64,000 bases of DNA from Niabella sp. (GCF_030150205.1 NZ_JASLGT010000026.1:1-64000); one strand, 5' to 3'; shown: positions 7,862 to 16,742, counted from the first letter of the stretch. A program made the numbers and translations. The notes: generated by a model not told the origin, from the sequence alone.

Positions 7862-9916
7862 ATGCGATATAAAAAAATAGTTGTTGCCGGGGTTTTGGCG
7901 GCCGGCACAGTGGGTTGTGGTGTAAATACCAGCAAACCTGCCGAACAAGCCACATCGGAACCAGCTACCTACCTGAGCAGGGCCAATATGGACACTACTG
8001 TAAAACCCGGTGATGATTTTTTCCTGTATGTAAATGGAACCTGGATACGGAATACGGCTATACCGGGTGATAAAACCCGCTGGGGAAGTTTTGACGAACT
8101 GCGGGATAAAACCAATAAATCGGTACACACACTGCTGGAGGATGTTTCAAAAGAAAAAGCAACAGCCGGAACCGCCCAGTTCAATGTAGCGGCCTTTTAT
8201 AAAAGCGGTATGGATACGGCGGCTATCGATAAGGCTGGAATCGCAGTGCTGCAGCAACAACTGGATGCCATTCATGCCATTAGTACGCCGCAGCAACTGC
8301 TGGATGTGGTTATCGCAAACGGGAAAACCGGTTTGCAAACGGTATTCCCCAATTTTATAGGGCCGGATGATAAGAATGTTTCTGAAAATATCGTTCAGTT
8401 TACACAGGGCGGATTGGGATTGCCGTCGAAAGATTATTATACAGATAAGGATGCCGGTGCCGAAAAAAACCGTCAGGCCTATAAGGCATATATCGGAAAG
8501 ATCCTGCAACTGGGCGGAGCCGATTCGGTAACTGCTGGAAAGCAGGCTCTGGCCATCTTTGACCTGGAGCAAAAGCTCGCAGCCGCTTCCCTTTATCCAA
8601 AAGAAATGCGGGATCCGCAAAAAATGTATAACAAATTCAGCCTCGATGCGCTTTCCAAACAAACACCGGGTATTTCCTGGAAAGAGGTGTTTGCAAAAAT
8701 GGGCATCAACGGGCAGGACAGCCTGCTGGTAACCGTGCCGCAGTATTACAAAACGCTTTCCGGGCTGCTGCATTCCACGCCGCTGGATACCTGGAAAACC
8801 TACCTTACCTATAACCTGCTGTCTGATATGGCGCCTTATCTTGGACGGAGTTTTGACGAAGCGCATTTTGATTTTTATGATAAAACCCTGAGCGGTCAGA
8901 AAGAACAAAAACCACGCTGGGAGCGGGTAATGCAGGTGATCAATAATTCGATCGGGGAGCAGTTGGGCAAGCTGTATGTAGACCGGTATTTTAAACCGGA
9001 AGCCAAGCAGAAGATGGTGGAGCTGGTGCAGAACCTGCAGGATGCTTTTAGCAACCGGATCAAGAACCTGGACTGGATGAGCGATGCTACCAAACAAAAG
9101 GCGGAAGCCAAACTGGGCGCTTTTATGAAAAAGATCGGTTACCCGGATCATTGGAAAGATTATTCGGGCCTGGAGATTACTGCGGAGCATTATGCGCAAA
9201 ATGTGTTGAAGGCTGCTGCGTTTGAGTATAACCGCAACCTGGCGAAGCTGGGAAAACCGGTAGACCGTACAGAATGGGGCATGACGCCCAATACGGTAAA
9301 TGCCTATTATAACCCGGCATTTAATGAAATCGTTTTTCCGGCGGCGATCCTGCAATTTCCGTTCTTTGATTTTGGGGCAGATGATGCTGTTAATTATGGT
9401 GGCATCGGAGCAGTGATTGGTCATGAAATGACGCATGGTTTTGATGACCAGGGGGCACAATATGCTGCAGACGGGAACCTGAAAAACTGGTGGACGCCGG
9501 AGGATGAAAAGAAGTTTAAAGAAAAAACAAAAATGGTGGAAGAGCAGTTTAACCGTTATACCGTACTGGATTCCGTACACGTAAACGGCTCGCTGACCCT
9601 GGGTGAAAATATTGCAGACCTGGGAGGAATTACCATCGCCTATGATGCGTTTAAGAAAACCAAACAGGGACAGGGAAATGAACTAATCGACGGTTTTACC
9701 CCGGATCAGCGCTTTTTTATGAGCTGGGGGCAGATATGGCGGGGTAAATCAACACCCGAACGCGCTAAACAGCTGATCAAGATCGATCCGCATGCGCCTG
9801 CCGAATGGAGAGGGAACGGACCATTAACAAATTTTGAACCCTGGTATAAAGCTTTTGATGTAAAACCGGGCGATAAAATGTACAAGCCCGAAAATGAGCG
9901 GGCTAAGATCTGGTGA
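7862..9916 (+). CDS. M13 family metallopeptidase (neprilysin/PepO type)
   Basis: A 684-residue secreted zinc endopeptidase. It starts with a lipoprotein-like signal (MRYKKIVVAGVLAAGTVGC; the Cys at 19 lies in a weak lipobox), then the M13 N-terminal domain (from about 45, NMDTTVKPGDDFFLYVNGTW). The catalytic domain has the zinc motif H521-E-M-T-H525 followed by GFDDQG, and the third ligand in E582-N-I-A-D-L-G-G. A C-terminal WRGKST and RGNGPLTNF complete the family pattern, and the length is typical. Such enzymes cleave oligopeptides in the periplasm or at the outer membrane. It is monocistronic, with a promoter element upstream and a strong terminator after it. Confidence 0.95.
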   Translation: MRYKKIVVAGVLAAGTVGCGVNTSKPAEQATSEPATYLSRANMDTTVKPGDDFFLYVNGTWIRNTAIPGDKTRWGSFDELRDKTNKSVHTLLEDVSKEKATAGTAQFNVAAFYKSGMDTAAIDKAGIAVLQQQLDAIHAISTPQQLLDVVIANGKTGLQTVFPNFIGPDDKNVSENIVQFTQGGLGLPSKDYYTDKDAGAEKNRQAYKAYIGKILQLGGADSVTAGKQALAIFDLEQKLAAASLYPKEMRDPQKMYNKFSLDALSKQTPGISWKEVFAKMGINGQDSLLVTVPQYYKTLSGLLHSTPLDTWKTYLTYNLLSDMAPYLGRSFDEAHFDFYDKTLSGQKEQKPRWERVMQVINNSIGEQLGKLYVDRYFKPEAKQKMVELVQNLQDAFSNRIKNLDWMSDATKQKAEAKLGAFMKKIGYPDHWKDYSGLEITAEHYAQNVLKAAAFEYNRNLAKLGKPVDRTEWGMTPNTVNAYYNPAFNEIVFPAAILQFPFFDFGADDAVNYGGIGAVIGHEMTHGFDDQGAQYAADGNLKNWWTPEDEKKFKEKTKMVEEQFNRYTVLDSVHVNGSLTLGENIADLGGITIAYDAFKKTKQGQGNELIDGFTPDQRFFMSWGQIWRGKSTPERAKQLIKIDPHAPAEWRGNGPLTNFEPWYKAFDVKPGDKMYKPENERAKIW

Positions 9917-9944
9917 TTTGTTTCTTGTTTATTTTGTTAGAAAG

Positions 9945-9976
9945 GCCGTCCTGATTCGATCAGGATGGCTTTTTTT
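9945..9976 (+). terminator. Rho-independent terminator after the M13 peptidase gene
   Basis: A 10-bp stem (GCCGTCCTGA with TCAGGATGGC, one G-T pair, 5-base loop) is followed by seven Ts. Confidence 0.9.
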
Positions 9977-10005
9977 CAGGCAATGGTGAATGGTCAATAG
10001 AGCAT

Positions 10006-10140
10006 CAATGTCGTTCCCTTAAAGCCGCAGATGCGCAGATTTGGTATCGGCTTTAACTACAATAATGTCGCAGAAAAGCGCCGCAGGCGCAATCTGTGCA
10101 TCTGCGGCAATCATAAAAATTGCTTAAGGAAACGACATTG
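10006..10140. repeat. 135-bp imperfect palindromic element (MITE-like)
   Basis: Two nested inverted repeats face each other. The outer arms are 17 bases (10006-10022 and 10124-10140, 16 of 17 match). The inner arms are 18 bases (10024-10041 and 10091-10108, 17 of 18 match). The centre holds a small GCGCC/GGCGC hairpin at 10078-10090. There is no open reading frame. The form suits a miniature inverted-repeat element or a large RNA hairpin. Confidence 0.75.
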
Positions 10141-10261
10141 AACAGGCAATGGGTAATAGTGAATGCGTAAGGTTGGGGAGCTAAATCGTAATCGGTAAAT
10201 TCTAAGGTCCAAAGGGCAAAAACAAATATCAAAACCAGAAACAAAAATCAATGTCTCATTT

Positions 10262-10660
10262 GATCGTCCTGTCACCCAATATTAAACCCTAAATTCTAAA
10301 AAGGAACAAAAAACAAGAACCAAAGAACCAAAAGACAAAAGACAAAAAACAAAAGACAAAATTGCAAACCGCACCGGATCATCTGAAAGCCAACAGCTAA
10401 AATTCTAAATATTAAATCCTAAATTCTAAAAGAGGGCAAGATCCAAGAACCAAAAAACAAAGACCAAAATCCAAAGATCAAAAAACAAAATCACAAAGCA
10501 TACCAGATCATCTGAAAGCTAAAAACTGACTGCTGAAATTCTAAATATTAAATTCTAAAAAGGAACAAAAAACAAGAACCAAAGATCCAAAAATCAAAAA
10601 GCAAAAAACAAAAGACAAAATTGCAAACCGCACCGGATCATGTGAAAACTAAAAACTGAC
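10262..10660. repeat. Threefold ~125-bp imperfect tandem repeat (family C)
   Basis: Three degenerate copies follow one another (about 10270-10392, 10393-10513 and 10514-10650). Each begins with AAATTCTAAA-type words, continues with a T-poor stretch rich in AAACAAAAGACAAAA, and ends with a conserved GCACCGGATCATCTGAAA-like core (10371, 10490 and 10631 regions). No coding potential is seen. The 9977-10770 spacer otherwise holds the palindromic element at 10006-10140 and family A words at 10730-10768. Confidence 0.8.
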
Positions 10661-10769
10661 CACTGAAAACTGACCACTAACCTTCACTTACCATCCCCGC
10701 CACATTTTCATATCTCGACATTCCCGCATTCCCACATTTCCACATTTCCAAATTTTCACATTTCCAAAT

Positions 10770-11348
10770 TTAACCACGTATGCTCCGGAACGTAAGGTTG
10801 ATACGGGGGGTAAGCACTTTTTTAGTGGGAGGCAACCGGTGCAGCCAATGGGTTTGGGTAGTACCCTTCATAACCAGCAGACTTCCATGTTCTAAAAAGC
10901 AATCGACCCGCTCGCCGCTGGTCTTGTGTTTGAAGGCAAATTTTCTTCCGGCGCCAAAGCTCAGCGATCCGATAGCTCCGTTTTTCTTTAGCTCCCGTTC
11001 TTCATCGCAATGCCAGGCCATGCCTTCGGTGCCGGTATGATAAAGATTGAGCAGACAGGAATTATACTGTTCACCTGTTGTTTCTTCACTGATCTTTTTT
11101 AGTGCCAATAACTCCTCTGTCCAGGGCAATGCCGTTTTGGTAGCGTTGGAATACGTGTATGCAAAATCTTTATCGCCATACCAGGCCACTTTTCTTTTGG
11201 TAATGATCCGTTTTCCAAAGATGACGGCCTCGTCATTCCGCCAGTCGATGGTTTCCATTAACCGGGTAAAATAAGCATCCGCTGTTCCCGGTGTAAAGAT
11301 CTGGCCATAATAGTTTACAATACCGTCATAGGGTAAGAGATTCTGCAT
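10770..11348 (-). CDS. alkB: AlkB-type 2-oxoglutarate/Fe(II) DNA demethylase
   Basis: A 192-residue oxidative DNA-repair enzyme that removes methyl groups from N1-methyladenine and N3-methylcytosine. The Fe(II) ligands are H113-x-D115 (WHCDEE) and H170 (HWLHRLP); 2-oxoglutarate contacts are the arginines in PRINLTFR (182-188). The nucleotide-lid region YSNATKTALPW is typical of the AlkB/ALKBH2 group. It lies downstream of the Ada-like gene on the same strand, a classic alkylation-damage pairing. The spacers on both sides carry family C repeats in opposite orientations. Confidence 0.93.
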   Translation of the reverse strand: MQNLLPYDGIVNYYGQIFTPGTADAYFTRLMETIDWRNDEAVIFGKRIITKRKVAWYGDKDFAYTYSNATKTALPWTEELLALKKISEETTGEQYNSCLLNLYHTGTEGMAWHCDEERELKKNGAIGSLSFGAGRKFAFKHKTSGERVDCFLEHGSLLVMKGTTQTHWLHRLPPTKKVLTPRINLTFRSIRG

Positions 11349-11389
11349 AAATGAAATCGTATTTTAAATATAGGACAGCAAACACAGCC

Positions 11390-11500
11390 TTTGTATTCTG
11401 GCTGTTGCTGTTTGTATCTTGCTATTTGTGTTTTGTTTTTTGAGTCTTTTGGGCCCTGGATCTTGCCTTTTGGGTCTTAGAATTTGGAGTTTAGTCTTTT
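11390..11500. repeat. Family C spacer repeat, inverted copy
   Basis: The spacer between the ada-like gene and alkB is the reverse-complement type of the family C words at 10262-10660: read on the minus strand it gives CCAAATTCTAAG, then GGCAAGATCCAGGG and CAAAAAACAAAACAC. It lacks an open frame. Confidence 0.6.
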
Positions 11501-11505
11501 GAATG

Positions 11506-12354
11506 TTATTCCCCATGCTGCGCCCTTGCCTGTTCCCATCCGATCATTGCCGTTTTGCGCGAAGGGCCCCACATATAACCGCCGGTATGCCCGGTAGACT
11601 GAATGACCCGGTGGCAGGGGATGAGGTAGGCCACAGGATTACTGCCGATAGCAGTACCCACGGCACGGGAGGCATTGGGATTTCCGATCTGCGCGGCCAG
11701 CGAACCATAGGTGGTCAGCTGCCCCATGGGGATCTTTAGCAGGCTTTCCCAAACCTTCAGCTGAAAGTCGGTACCTTTCAGGTGCAGTTTAACCTGTGGT
11801 AGTGGTGCATGACCATTTTTAAAAATATACAGCGCGTTCTGCTGCAATGAATCCAGCCGCTCCAGGAAGTTTGCATTCGGAAACCGGTGTTTCAGTGCTT
11901 CAAGTGCCTTTGCTGCATCATCATAAAAAGCCATATAGCAGATACCCCTGGTAGTGGATGCCACCAGCAGGTTGCCAAACGGACTGGTTGCAAAACTATA
12001 GTTGATCTGCAGGTTGCTGCCTCCGTTTTTATACTCTGCCGGTGTCATTCCCTCAATATTAATAAAGAGGTCGTGTAACCTACCGGTTCCGGAAAGCCCG
12101 GTTTCGAAGGCTGCGTCCGCAATCGAAGCCTCGTTGTTTTTCAATACCTGCTTGGCATGTTCCAGGCTGATGTATTGCAGGAATTTTTTTGGACTGATCC
12201 CCGCCCAGTCCGTAAACATGCGTTGGAAATGATAAGGACTGGTATGGGCCGCTTTTGCAATGGCTTCCAGGTCAGGCTGGTCCTTAAAATTGCTGCGGAT
12301 ATATTCGATGGCCGCGGCTACCTTATTGAAGTTTATTTTTTCCTGTACCTTCAT
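11506..12354 (-). CDS. ada: Ada-like AraC regulator fused to O6-methylguanine-DNA methyltransferase
   Basis: A 282-residue bifunctional protein. Residues about 5-105 form an AraC-type double helix-turn-helix (YIRSNFKDQPDLEAIAKAAHTSPYHFQRMF). Residues about 110-282 are a suicide alkyltransferase with the acceptor Cys247 in the PCHRVI motif and downstream GGYMWG. The N-terminal zinc phosphotriester domain of E. coli Ada (Cys38 type) is missing, so induction must be sensed differently. It repairs O6-alkylguanine and presumably activates repair genes, with alkB directly downstream. Confidence 0.92.
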   Translation of the reverse strand: MKVQEKINFNKVAAAIEYIRSNFKDQPDLEAIAKAAHTSPYHFQRMFTDWAGISPKKFLQYISLEHAKQVLKNNEASIADAAFETGLSGTGRLHDLFINIEGMTPAEYKNGGSNLQINYSFATSPFGNLLVASTTRGICYMAFYDDAAKALEALKHRFPNANFLERLDSLQQNALYIFKNGHAPLPQVKLHLKGTDFQLKVWESLLKIPMGQLTTYGSLAAQIGNPNASRAVGTAIGSNPVAYLIPCHRVIQSTGHTGGYMWGPSRKTAMIGWEQARAQHGE

Positions 12355-12885
12355 AATGCGAATTTATAACACAAAATTGAGGGCTGCGGTTGTAAAAAGA
12401 AACCCGATTCTTGCGTTGTTCCGTTTTGCGAATAGACAAATAGGCGTATGCATTTTTGCAGACTGCAATGGAAACATAAAACCTGGAAGCTTCATCGTAC
12501 CCGGCATTCCGTACGCATCAGTTAAATTTTAAGAGCTTAAAGATCAAAGCTGCACCGCAGCGTTGCTATTACTAGCACCGCACACCGGAATGAATGGAGG
12601 TGCAGCGCACCGGTAATACAAACCGCTTCCAAATGATTCCCGCCGCACCGCACTTTTTGGCTATCAAAAAATCAGATCTTTTGGTCCCAAAAGCGTATTT
12701 GTGCCGCATTGCAAGGCAATAGATCTCCTTCTAATGCTATGTGACAGATCCGATCGGCGCTGCATTTTTGAAAATGGATCAACGGCATAAAAAATGGCTA
12801 CCGGTATTGGATCCGCAAAATCCGGGTTGTTGCCGGGAACAGGAATGTACAGCGTTAACGGCTGGCGAACGATGCTATATAGTGC

Positions 12886-12913
12886 AAAAAAAAGAGTGTT
12901 CTGATGAACACTC
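12886..12913 (-). terminator. Rho-independent terminator, minus strand
   Basis: A perfect 8-bp stem (GAGTGTTC with GAACACTC, 4-base loop) is followed on the minus strand by eight Ts. It probably ends the ABC-transporter transcript that comes from 15236. Confidence 0.85.
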
Positions 12914-12942
12914 CCGGCTGTTTTTGATAGACTCTCAATCTT

Positions 12943-13020
12943 TTATATAGGGATAATGGTATATTCAAATCCGTTTTTAAGCAGCCAGTTGTGTGTTTGA
13001 TTTTGTAGTGCAAAACTCAT
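12943..13020 (-). CDS. Possible 25-aa peptide downstream of the ABC operon
   Basis: A short frame (MSFALQNQTHNWLLKNGFE and six more residues) lies between the ABC ATPase gene and the terminator on the same strand. No ribosome site is obvious and no family is recognised. It may be a real small peptide, a remnant of a larger gene, or chance. Confidence 0.2.
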   Translation of the reverse strand: MSFALQNQTHNWLLKNGFEYTIIPI

Positions 13021-13110
13021 GTTTTTTTATCAGAAAATCCTTGACTCAGGTTAATAAATGAAAGCGGTCGTTTTTGCTGCCGGCGACTAAAAAAACGGCA
13101 TGCGACCGGC

Positions 13111-13791
13111 TTATTTCAGCGCCATTTGCTCGATCTTATTGCCGATGGATACCTGTTTCATTTCCTGCTCCAGCAGGTCAAAGTCGGACCGCATTACTTT
13201 CTTTGTGAAAAGGCCGTTTTGGAGCAGGTGTATTTCGTCGCAGGTTTCGTGGAGCGTTGAAAAAATATGAGAGGAGATCAGGATGGTTTTACCCAGTTCC
13301 TTCAGTTTTTGAATGATGGCGGTAATCAGCAGGTTGCTTTGAATATCTACCCCGTTAAAAGGCTCATCCAAAATAAAGTAATCGTTCTCCTGCATCAGGA
13401 TGGCCATCAGGGCCAGTTTTTTCTTCATGCCGGTAGAATAAGTTGCGGCATATTGATTCAGGGGAAGGTCGAAAATGTTTTTTTGTTCCGGTTGTTCAAC
13501 GGACTTATGCCGGGCCCTGCAAAGCAGCTCCAGGTATTCGGCCCCGGTAATCTTTGAAAAGAAAAACGGCTCTGTTTGCAGAAAGCCCAAATGGTTTTTG
13601 AGCGGTGTGTGATTGGCTGTAATCTGCCCCTCATGTGCTTCAATACCCGCAATACAATTAAACAGGGTGGTTTTCCCTGCCCCGTTCTCACCAACGATGC
13701 CATATACGCCCCCGGTATGAAACGTAACGGATATATTCTTTAAAACTGCGTGATCACCGAAGCTCTTGGAAAGGGATGTTATCTGGATCAT
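13111..13791 (-). CDS. ABC transporter ATP-binding protein
   Basis: A 226-residue ABC ATPase. Walker A is GENGAGKTT (about 34-42), the signature is YSTGMKKKLAL, Walker B is YFILDEPFNGVD, and the switch His is in LISSHIF. The short form with this signature fits exporter or bacteriocin/antibiotic-type ABC-2 systems. Its start overlaps the stop of the membrane-protein gene by four bases (ATGA), so the two are translationally coupled and form one transporter. The substrate is unknown. Confidence 0.93.
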   Translation of the reverse strand: MIQITSLSKSFGDHAVLKNISVTFHTGGVYGIVGENGAGKTTLFNCIAGIEAHEGQITANHTPLKNHLGFLQTEPFFFSKITGAEYLELLCRARHKSVEQPEQKNIFDLPLNQYAATYSTGMKKKLALMAILMQENDYFILDEPFNGVDIQSNLLITAIIQKLKELGKTILISSHIFSTLHETCDEIHLLQNGLFTKKVMRSDFDLLEQEMKQVSIGNKIEQMALK

Positions 13792-14705
13792 GAAAGGTAT
13801 GTTGCTAACCGGTTCACAGACCGGGAGTAAAAAAAAGGGATCAGCCCAAACAGCAGGGGCGGGAAAAAAATACTGGCTGAAAAGATCAGCAGCTGAACCA
13901 GCTGGATCTCGCCGGGATAGGCGCTATATTTTACCAGGATGATCTGGATGATATACGCATAGCCCAGCAACTGGATACCGCCGGTCATCCACCATTGATC
14001 AGGATAAGCGGCCAGCAGTGCAACCAGGGGCAGCAATGTTAAAATGGTGGTATGCCATACCGCCGTCTTTATTTTTTCTTTTAAAAAACCGGCCGGACTA
14101 AAGGCAAAATTCCATACATAAAACAAGGGCTCCGGTTTGGTATAAAAAGAACAGATGAGTAAAATGGTTGCACCCCGCGCAAACAGGCAGAGATTGAAGT
14201 TGTGTACGAAAATGCCAATGCCCGTAAGCAGGTAGGCCGCTATCACCAGCAACAGCGATTGCCGGAAGCCGGTCAGAAATTCAAACGGCCGCTTTCCAAA
14301 CGGAGTTGGAATGGTGGTGCTGATACCGGGTACATGATTGATAAAGCTGAGCAATAAGGCGGCCGGTAATAACAATAAACCGGCAATGAAATACTGCCGG
14401 CAGAGCAAAAACAATACAAAGGGCGCTGCAACAATTGCGTTCTCTGCCAGTCGTATCCGGCGCAGGGATCCCTGCGGGAAAGTGATGTGGAGAAAATTGG
14501 TTCTTTTCCGGTTGCTGAGTTGCAGCAGCCAGGAGAGCGCCGTAAACAGGTACAGGTAAATGGCCGCACCGGTTTTTGAGAACAACAACCATGAAACAAG
14601 GACAAAGCCTGCAATGCCCAGGAACCATCCCCATAAGGGTTGCAGGCCAAAGTCCTTTATCTGCCGGTTGAGCAGCCGGAACTGCAAGCGGAAATAGAAA
14701 TTCAT
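13788..14705 (-). CDS. Integral membrane partner of the ABC ATPase
   Basis: A 305-residue polytopic protein with roughly eight hydrophobic helices and no recognised motif. Its start lies directly after the DinB-like gene (no gap) and its end overlaps the ATPase gene by four bases, so it most likely forms the permease. The sequence is not a standard ABC-2 permease that I can name; the transporter role is inferred from context. Confidence 0.8.
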   Translation of the reverse strand: MNFYFRLQFRLLNRQIKDFGLQPLWGWFLGIAGFVLVSWLLFSKTGAAIYLYLFTALSWLLQLSNRKRTNFLHITFPQGSLRRIRLAENAIVAAPFVLFLLCRQYFIAGLLLLPAALLLSFINHVPGISTTIPTPFGKRPFEFLTGFRQSLLLVIAAYLLTGIGIFVHNFNLCLFARGATILLICSFYTKPEPLFYVWNFAFSPAGFLKEKIKTAVWHTTILTLLPLVALLAAYPDQWWMTGGIQLLGYAYIIQIILVKYSAYPGEIQLVQLLIFSASIFFPPLLFGLIPFFYSRSVNRLATYLS

Positions 14706-15236
14706 TTATTGCGCATTCAGCAACGGAAAATAAAGGTCTTCAATGATCTTAAAATGGTGGGCCTGGTGCCCTGCAATGGTAAAGCCCATGGCCAGTACCG
14801 ACATTTCTGCGTTGTAGGTATGGCCTACGGAAAGTAATTGCTCATTGTTGAGATTTTTATAAAAGGCCAGGGAGCTCTGACGAACGGCCACCAGCTCATC
14901 CAGCAGGGATTCGAGGGTGCGTTCGCCCGCATTGGAATGATCGGCAAACAGGTTCTCATCAAATGATTGTACCGGTGTGCTATCTTTTCTTGCAAAGCGT
15001 AGCGCCCGGTATATAAATACCCGCTCTGAGTCGGCAATATGTAAAAGAATCTGTTTGATGGTCCATTTACCGGGTGCATACACCTGGTCACCCAGGCTGT
15101 CGATCTTCTCTTTATCCAGCTGATAGATGTCCAGGATACTTTTTTGAATCGCAGGTACAATTTCCAGTTCATCCGGTACCTGGTTAATATAGCGGTCGAA
15201 ATATGCCGGCATGGGGTGAATGGCTGATTTGTTCAT
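14706..15236 (-). CDS. DinB/YfiT-like four-helix protein
   Basis: A 176-residue protein of the DinB-like superfamily, a four-helix bundle that binds a divalent metal through three His. Likely ligands are H66 (ILLHIADSERV) and the pair in AGHQAHHFKIIEDLY near the end. Members include thiol-dependent S-transferases and uncharacterised metal enzymes, so the reaction cannot be named. It is first in the three-gene minus-strand operon with the ABC pair and has its own promoter (15267-15294). Confidence 0.88.
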   Translation of the reverse strand: MNKSAIHPMPAYFDRYINQVPDELEIVPAIQKSILDIYQLDKEKIDSLGDQVYAPGKWTIKQILLHIADSERVFIYRALRFARKDSTPVQSFDENLFADHSNAGERTLESLLDELVAVRQSSLAFYKNLNNEQLLSVGHTYNAEMSVLAMGFTIAGHQAHHFKIIEDLYFPLLNAQ

Positions 15237-15266
15237 ATTGTTACTGGTTTAAATTGAATGTAGTTA

Positions 15267-15294
15267 CAAATATAACTCATAAGTTGGTTTCAAA
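15267..15294 (-). promoter_or_regulatory. Promoter of the DinB-ABC operon
   Basis: On the minus strand a TTTG (15291-15294) is followed after 16 bases by TATATTTG (15267-15274), both matching the Bacteroidota -33/-7 consensus. The start codon is 30 bases downstream. Confidence 0.55.
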
Positions 15295-15455
15295 GGATAA
15301 CCGGCTCCCATACAGTAAGATCCCAGGGCTATAGGAAGATAACTGGGTATTCGGCATGTTTGAGGATCGGGCCAAAGCAGTACAAAAGGGCCGGGCTTTC
15401 AGGCGTTAACCGAACAATTCCTTTATCTGAACTGTTTTAATCCTTAAAACTAAAT

Positions 15456-16409
15456 ATGAATAAGCGCATACTTGGACGTACAGACCTGCAGATAGCACCC
15501 ATTGTTTTTGGCGGCAATGTTTTTGGGTGGACCGCTGATGAGCGCACCTCGTTTGAACTGCTGGATCATTTCACCGACGAAGGGTTTAATATGATCGATA
15601 CGGCCAACCAGTATTCCTACTGGGCGCCGGGCAACCAGGGTGGTGAATCGGAAACGGTCATTGGCAACTGGCTGAAGAAGACCGGGAAACGGAACGCCGT
15701 ACTGATTGCTACCAAGGTGGGCGGAAGCATGGCCGGACAGCCGAAGCCCGATACATCAAAAGCGTATATCCTGAAGCAGGTGGAACATTCATTAAAACGT
15801 CTGCAAACGGATACGATCGATCTTTACCAGACCCATTTTGATAATGAAGCCATACCGGTAGAAGAAACGCTGGAGGCCTATGAACAGCTGATCCGGGATG
15901 GAAAGGTGCGCTGGATCGGTGCTTCCAACTTATCGCCGCAACGCCTCGAAGCGTCGCTTAACGCTTCGGTTGCTGGACAGCTGCCGGTTTATCAAACCTT
16001 ACAACCGGAGTATAACCTGTATCACCGGGAGCAGTATGAAACGCAATATGAACCGATCGTTACCGCACACGGGTTAGGTGTGATCAGTTACTATGCGCTG
16101 GCAAGCGGGTTTTTAACCGGAAAGTACCGGACTGATGCAGATCTTGCAAAGAGTACCCGCGGGGGAGGTGTGAAAAAGATGCTGGATGACCGGGGAATGA
16201 AGATCCTGGCTGCCTTGGATGGCGTGTCTGAAGCATACGGCACCTCTCCCGCAGCTGTGGCGCTTGCCTGGTTATTGTCGCGTCCCTCTGTTACCGCACC
16301 CATTGTAAGTGCTACCAGTATAGCGCAGATGCAAAGTATGACCGATGCGGTGCGGTTGCAGCTTTCTGAAGATGCGCTGGCAACACTGGATGCAGCCAGT
16401 GCGTATTAG
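15456..16409 (+). CDS. Aldo/keto reductase
   Basis: A 317-residue NADPH-dependent oxidoreductase of the aldo/keto reductase superfamily with a TIM-barrel fold. The catalytic tetrad is visible: Asp in MIDTANQYS with the following Tyr, Lys in IATKVGG and His in YQTHFD. The cofactor-binding C-terminal part has WLLSRPSVTAPIVSAT. The length is standard. It resembles the YajO/Tas-type group that acts on small aldehydes; the natural substrate is unknown. It is monocistronic, followed by a long hairpin at 16438-16477. Confidence 0.92.
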   Translation: MNKRILGRTDLQIAPIVFGGNVFGWTADERTSFELLDHFTDEGFNMIDTANQYSYWAPGNQGGESETVIGNWLKKTGKRNAVLIATKVGGSMAGQPKPDTSKAYILKQVEHSLKRLQTDTIDLYQTHFDNEAIPVEETLEAYEQLIRDGKVRWIGASNLSPQRLEASLNASVAGQLPVYQTLQPEYNLYHREQYETQYEPIVTAHGLGVISYYALASGFLTGKYRTDADLAKSTRGGGVKKMLDDRGMKILAALDGVSEAYGTSPAAVALAWLLSRPSVTAPIVSATSIAQMQSMTDAVRLQLSEDALATLDAASAY

Positions 16410-16437
16410 GTGTTGAACCATAGGTTGCCCATATTAT

Positions 16438-16477
16438 ATAGTTGTTCTGTTCCAATAAACCGGAACAGAACAACTAT
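16438..16477. terminator. Perfect 16-bp hairpin after the aldo/keto reductase gene
   Basis: ATAGTTGTTCTGTTCC (16438-16453) pairs perfectly with 16462-16477 across an 8-base loop. No T-run follows on either strand, so it is a terminator-like or mRNA-protecting hairpin rather than a canonical terminator. Confidence 0.55.
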
Positions 16478-16531
16478 AACAATGATGGAAGGATGATTCG
16501 TTTTTGTTACAAATGATCAGATGATCCGTTT

Positions 16532-16629
16532 CGTCACCCTGAGCGGAACGCAGTGGAGCCGAAGGGTCTCGCAATTATTGCACGTTCCTGTATTACAGGG
16601 ATGCTTCGACTGCGCTTAGCACAATGATC
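16532..16629. repeat. REP-like intergenic repeat (CACCCTGAGCG...CTTCGACTGCGC)
   Basis: The spacer carries GTCACCCTGAGCGGA, then CCGAAGGGTCTCGC and, about 35 bases later, ATGCTTCGACTGCGCTTAGC. I recognise this as a dispersed palindromic spacer repeat common in Bacteroidota and other genomes. Only this copy is in the window. The rest of the 16410-16742 spacer holds only the hairpin at 16438. Confidence 0.7.
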
Positions 16630-16742
16630 GGATACTCGATCTTCAATATGTAACAAGACCTGTTGCTGACAGTAAATGATCAGGCATGCAAAAAAGGACG
16701 CAGCATAGCTGTAAACAATTTTTCATTGTTCCAATGCTCCTT

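Larger units (their letters stand above)
12355..13110. other. 756-base spacer with terminator and a possible tiny gene
   Basis: No substantial gene is seen. Contents: a strong minus-strand terminator (12886-12913), a 25-codon minus-strand frame at 12943-13020, and a stretch at 12545-12660 with repeated GCACCGCA/GGTGCAGC words. Short open frames at 12260-12532 and 12741-12950 lack family resemblance. Confidence 0.55.

Noticed and set aside
8147..9580. 477-codon open frame opposite the M13 peptidase gene
   Set aside because: It is fully antisense to a well-supported peptidase with catalytic motifs and shows no family features of its own.
10262..10660. CRISPR-like array
   Set aside because: The units are long, degenerate and lack identical repeats with unique spacers; no cas genes are present.
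16532..16629. Insertion-sequence end
   Set aside because: It matches the dispersed REP-like spacer repeat better; no transposase or target duplication is seen.
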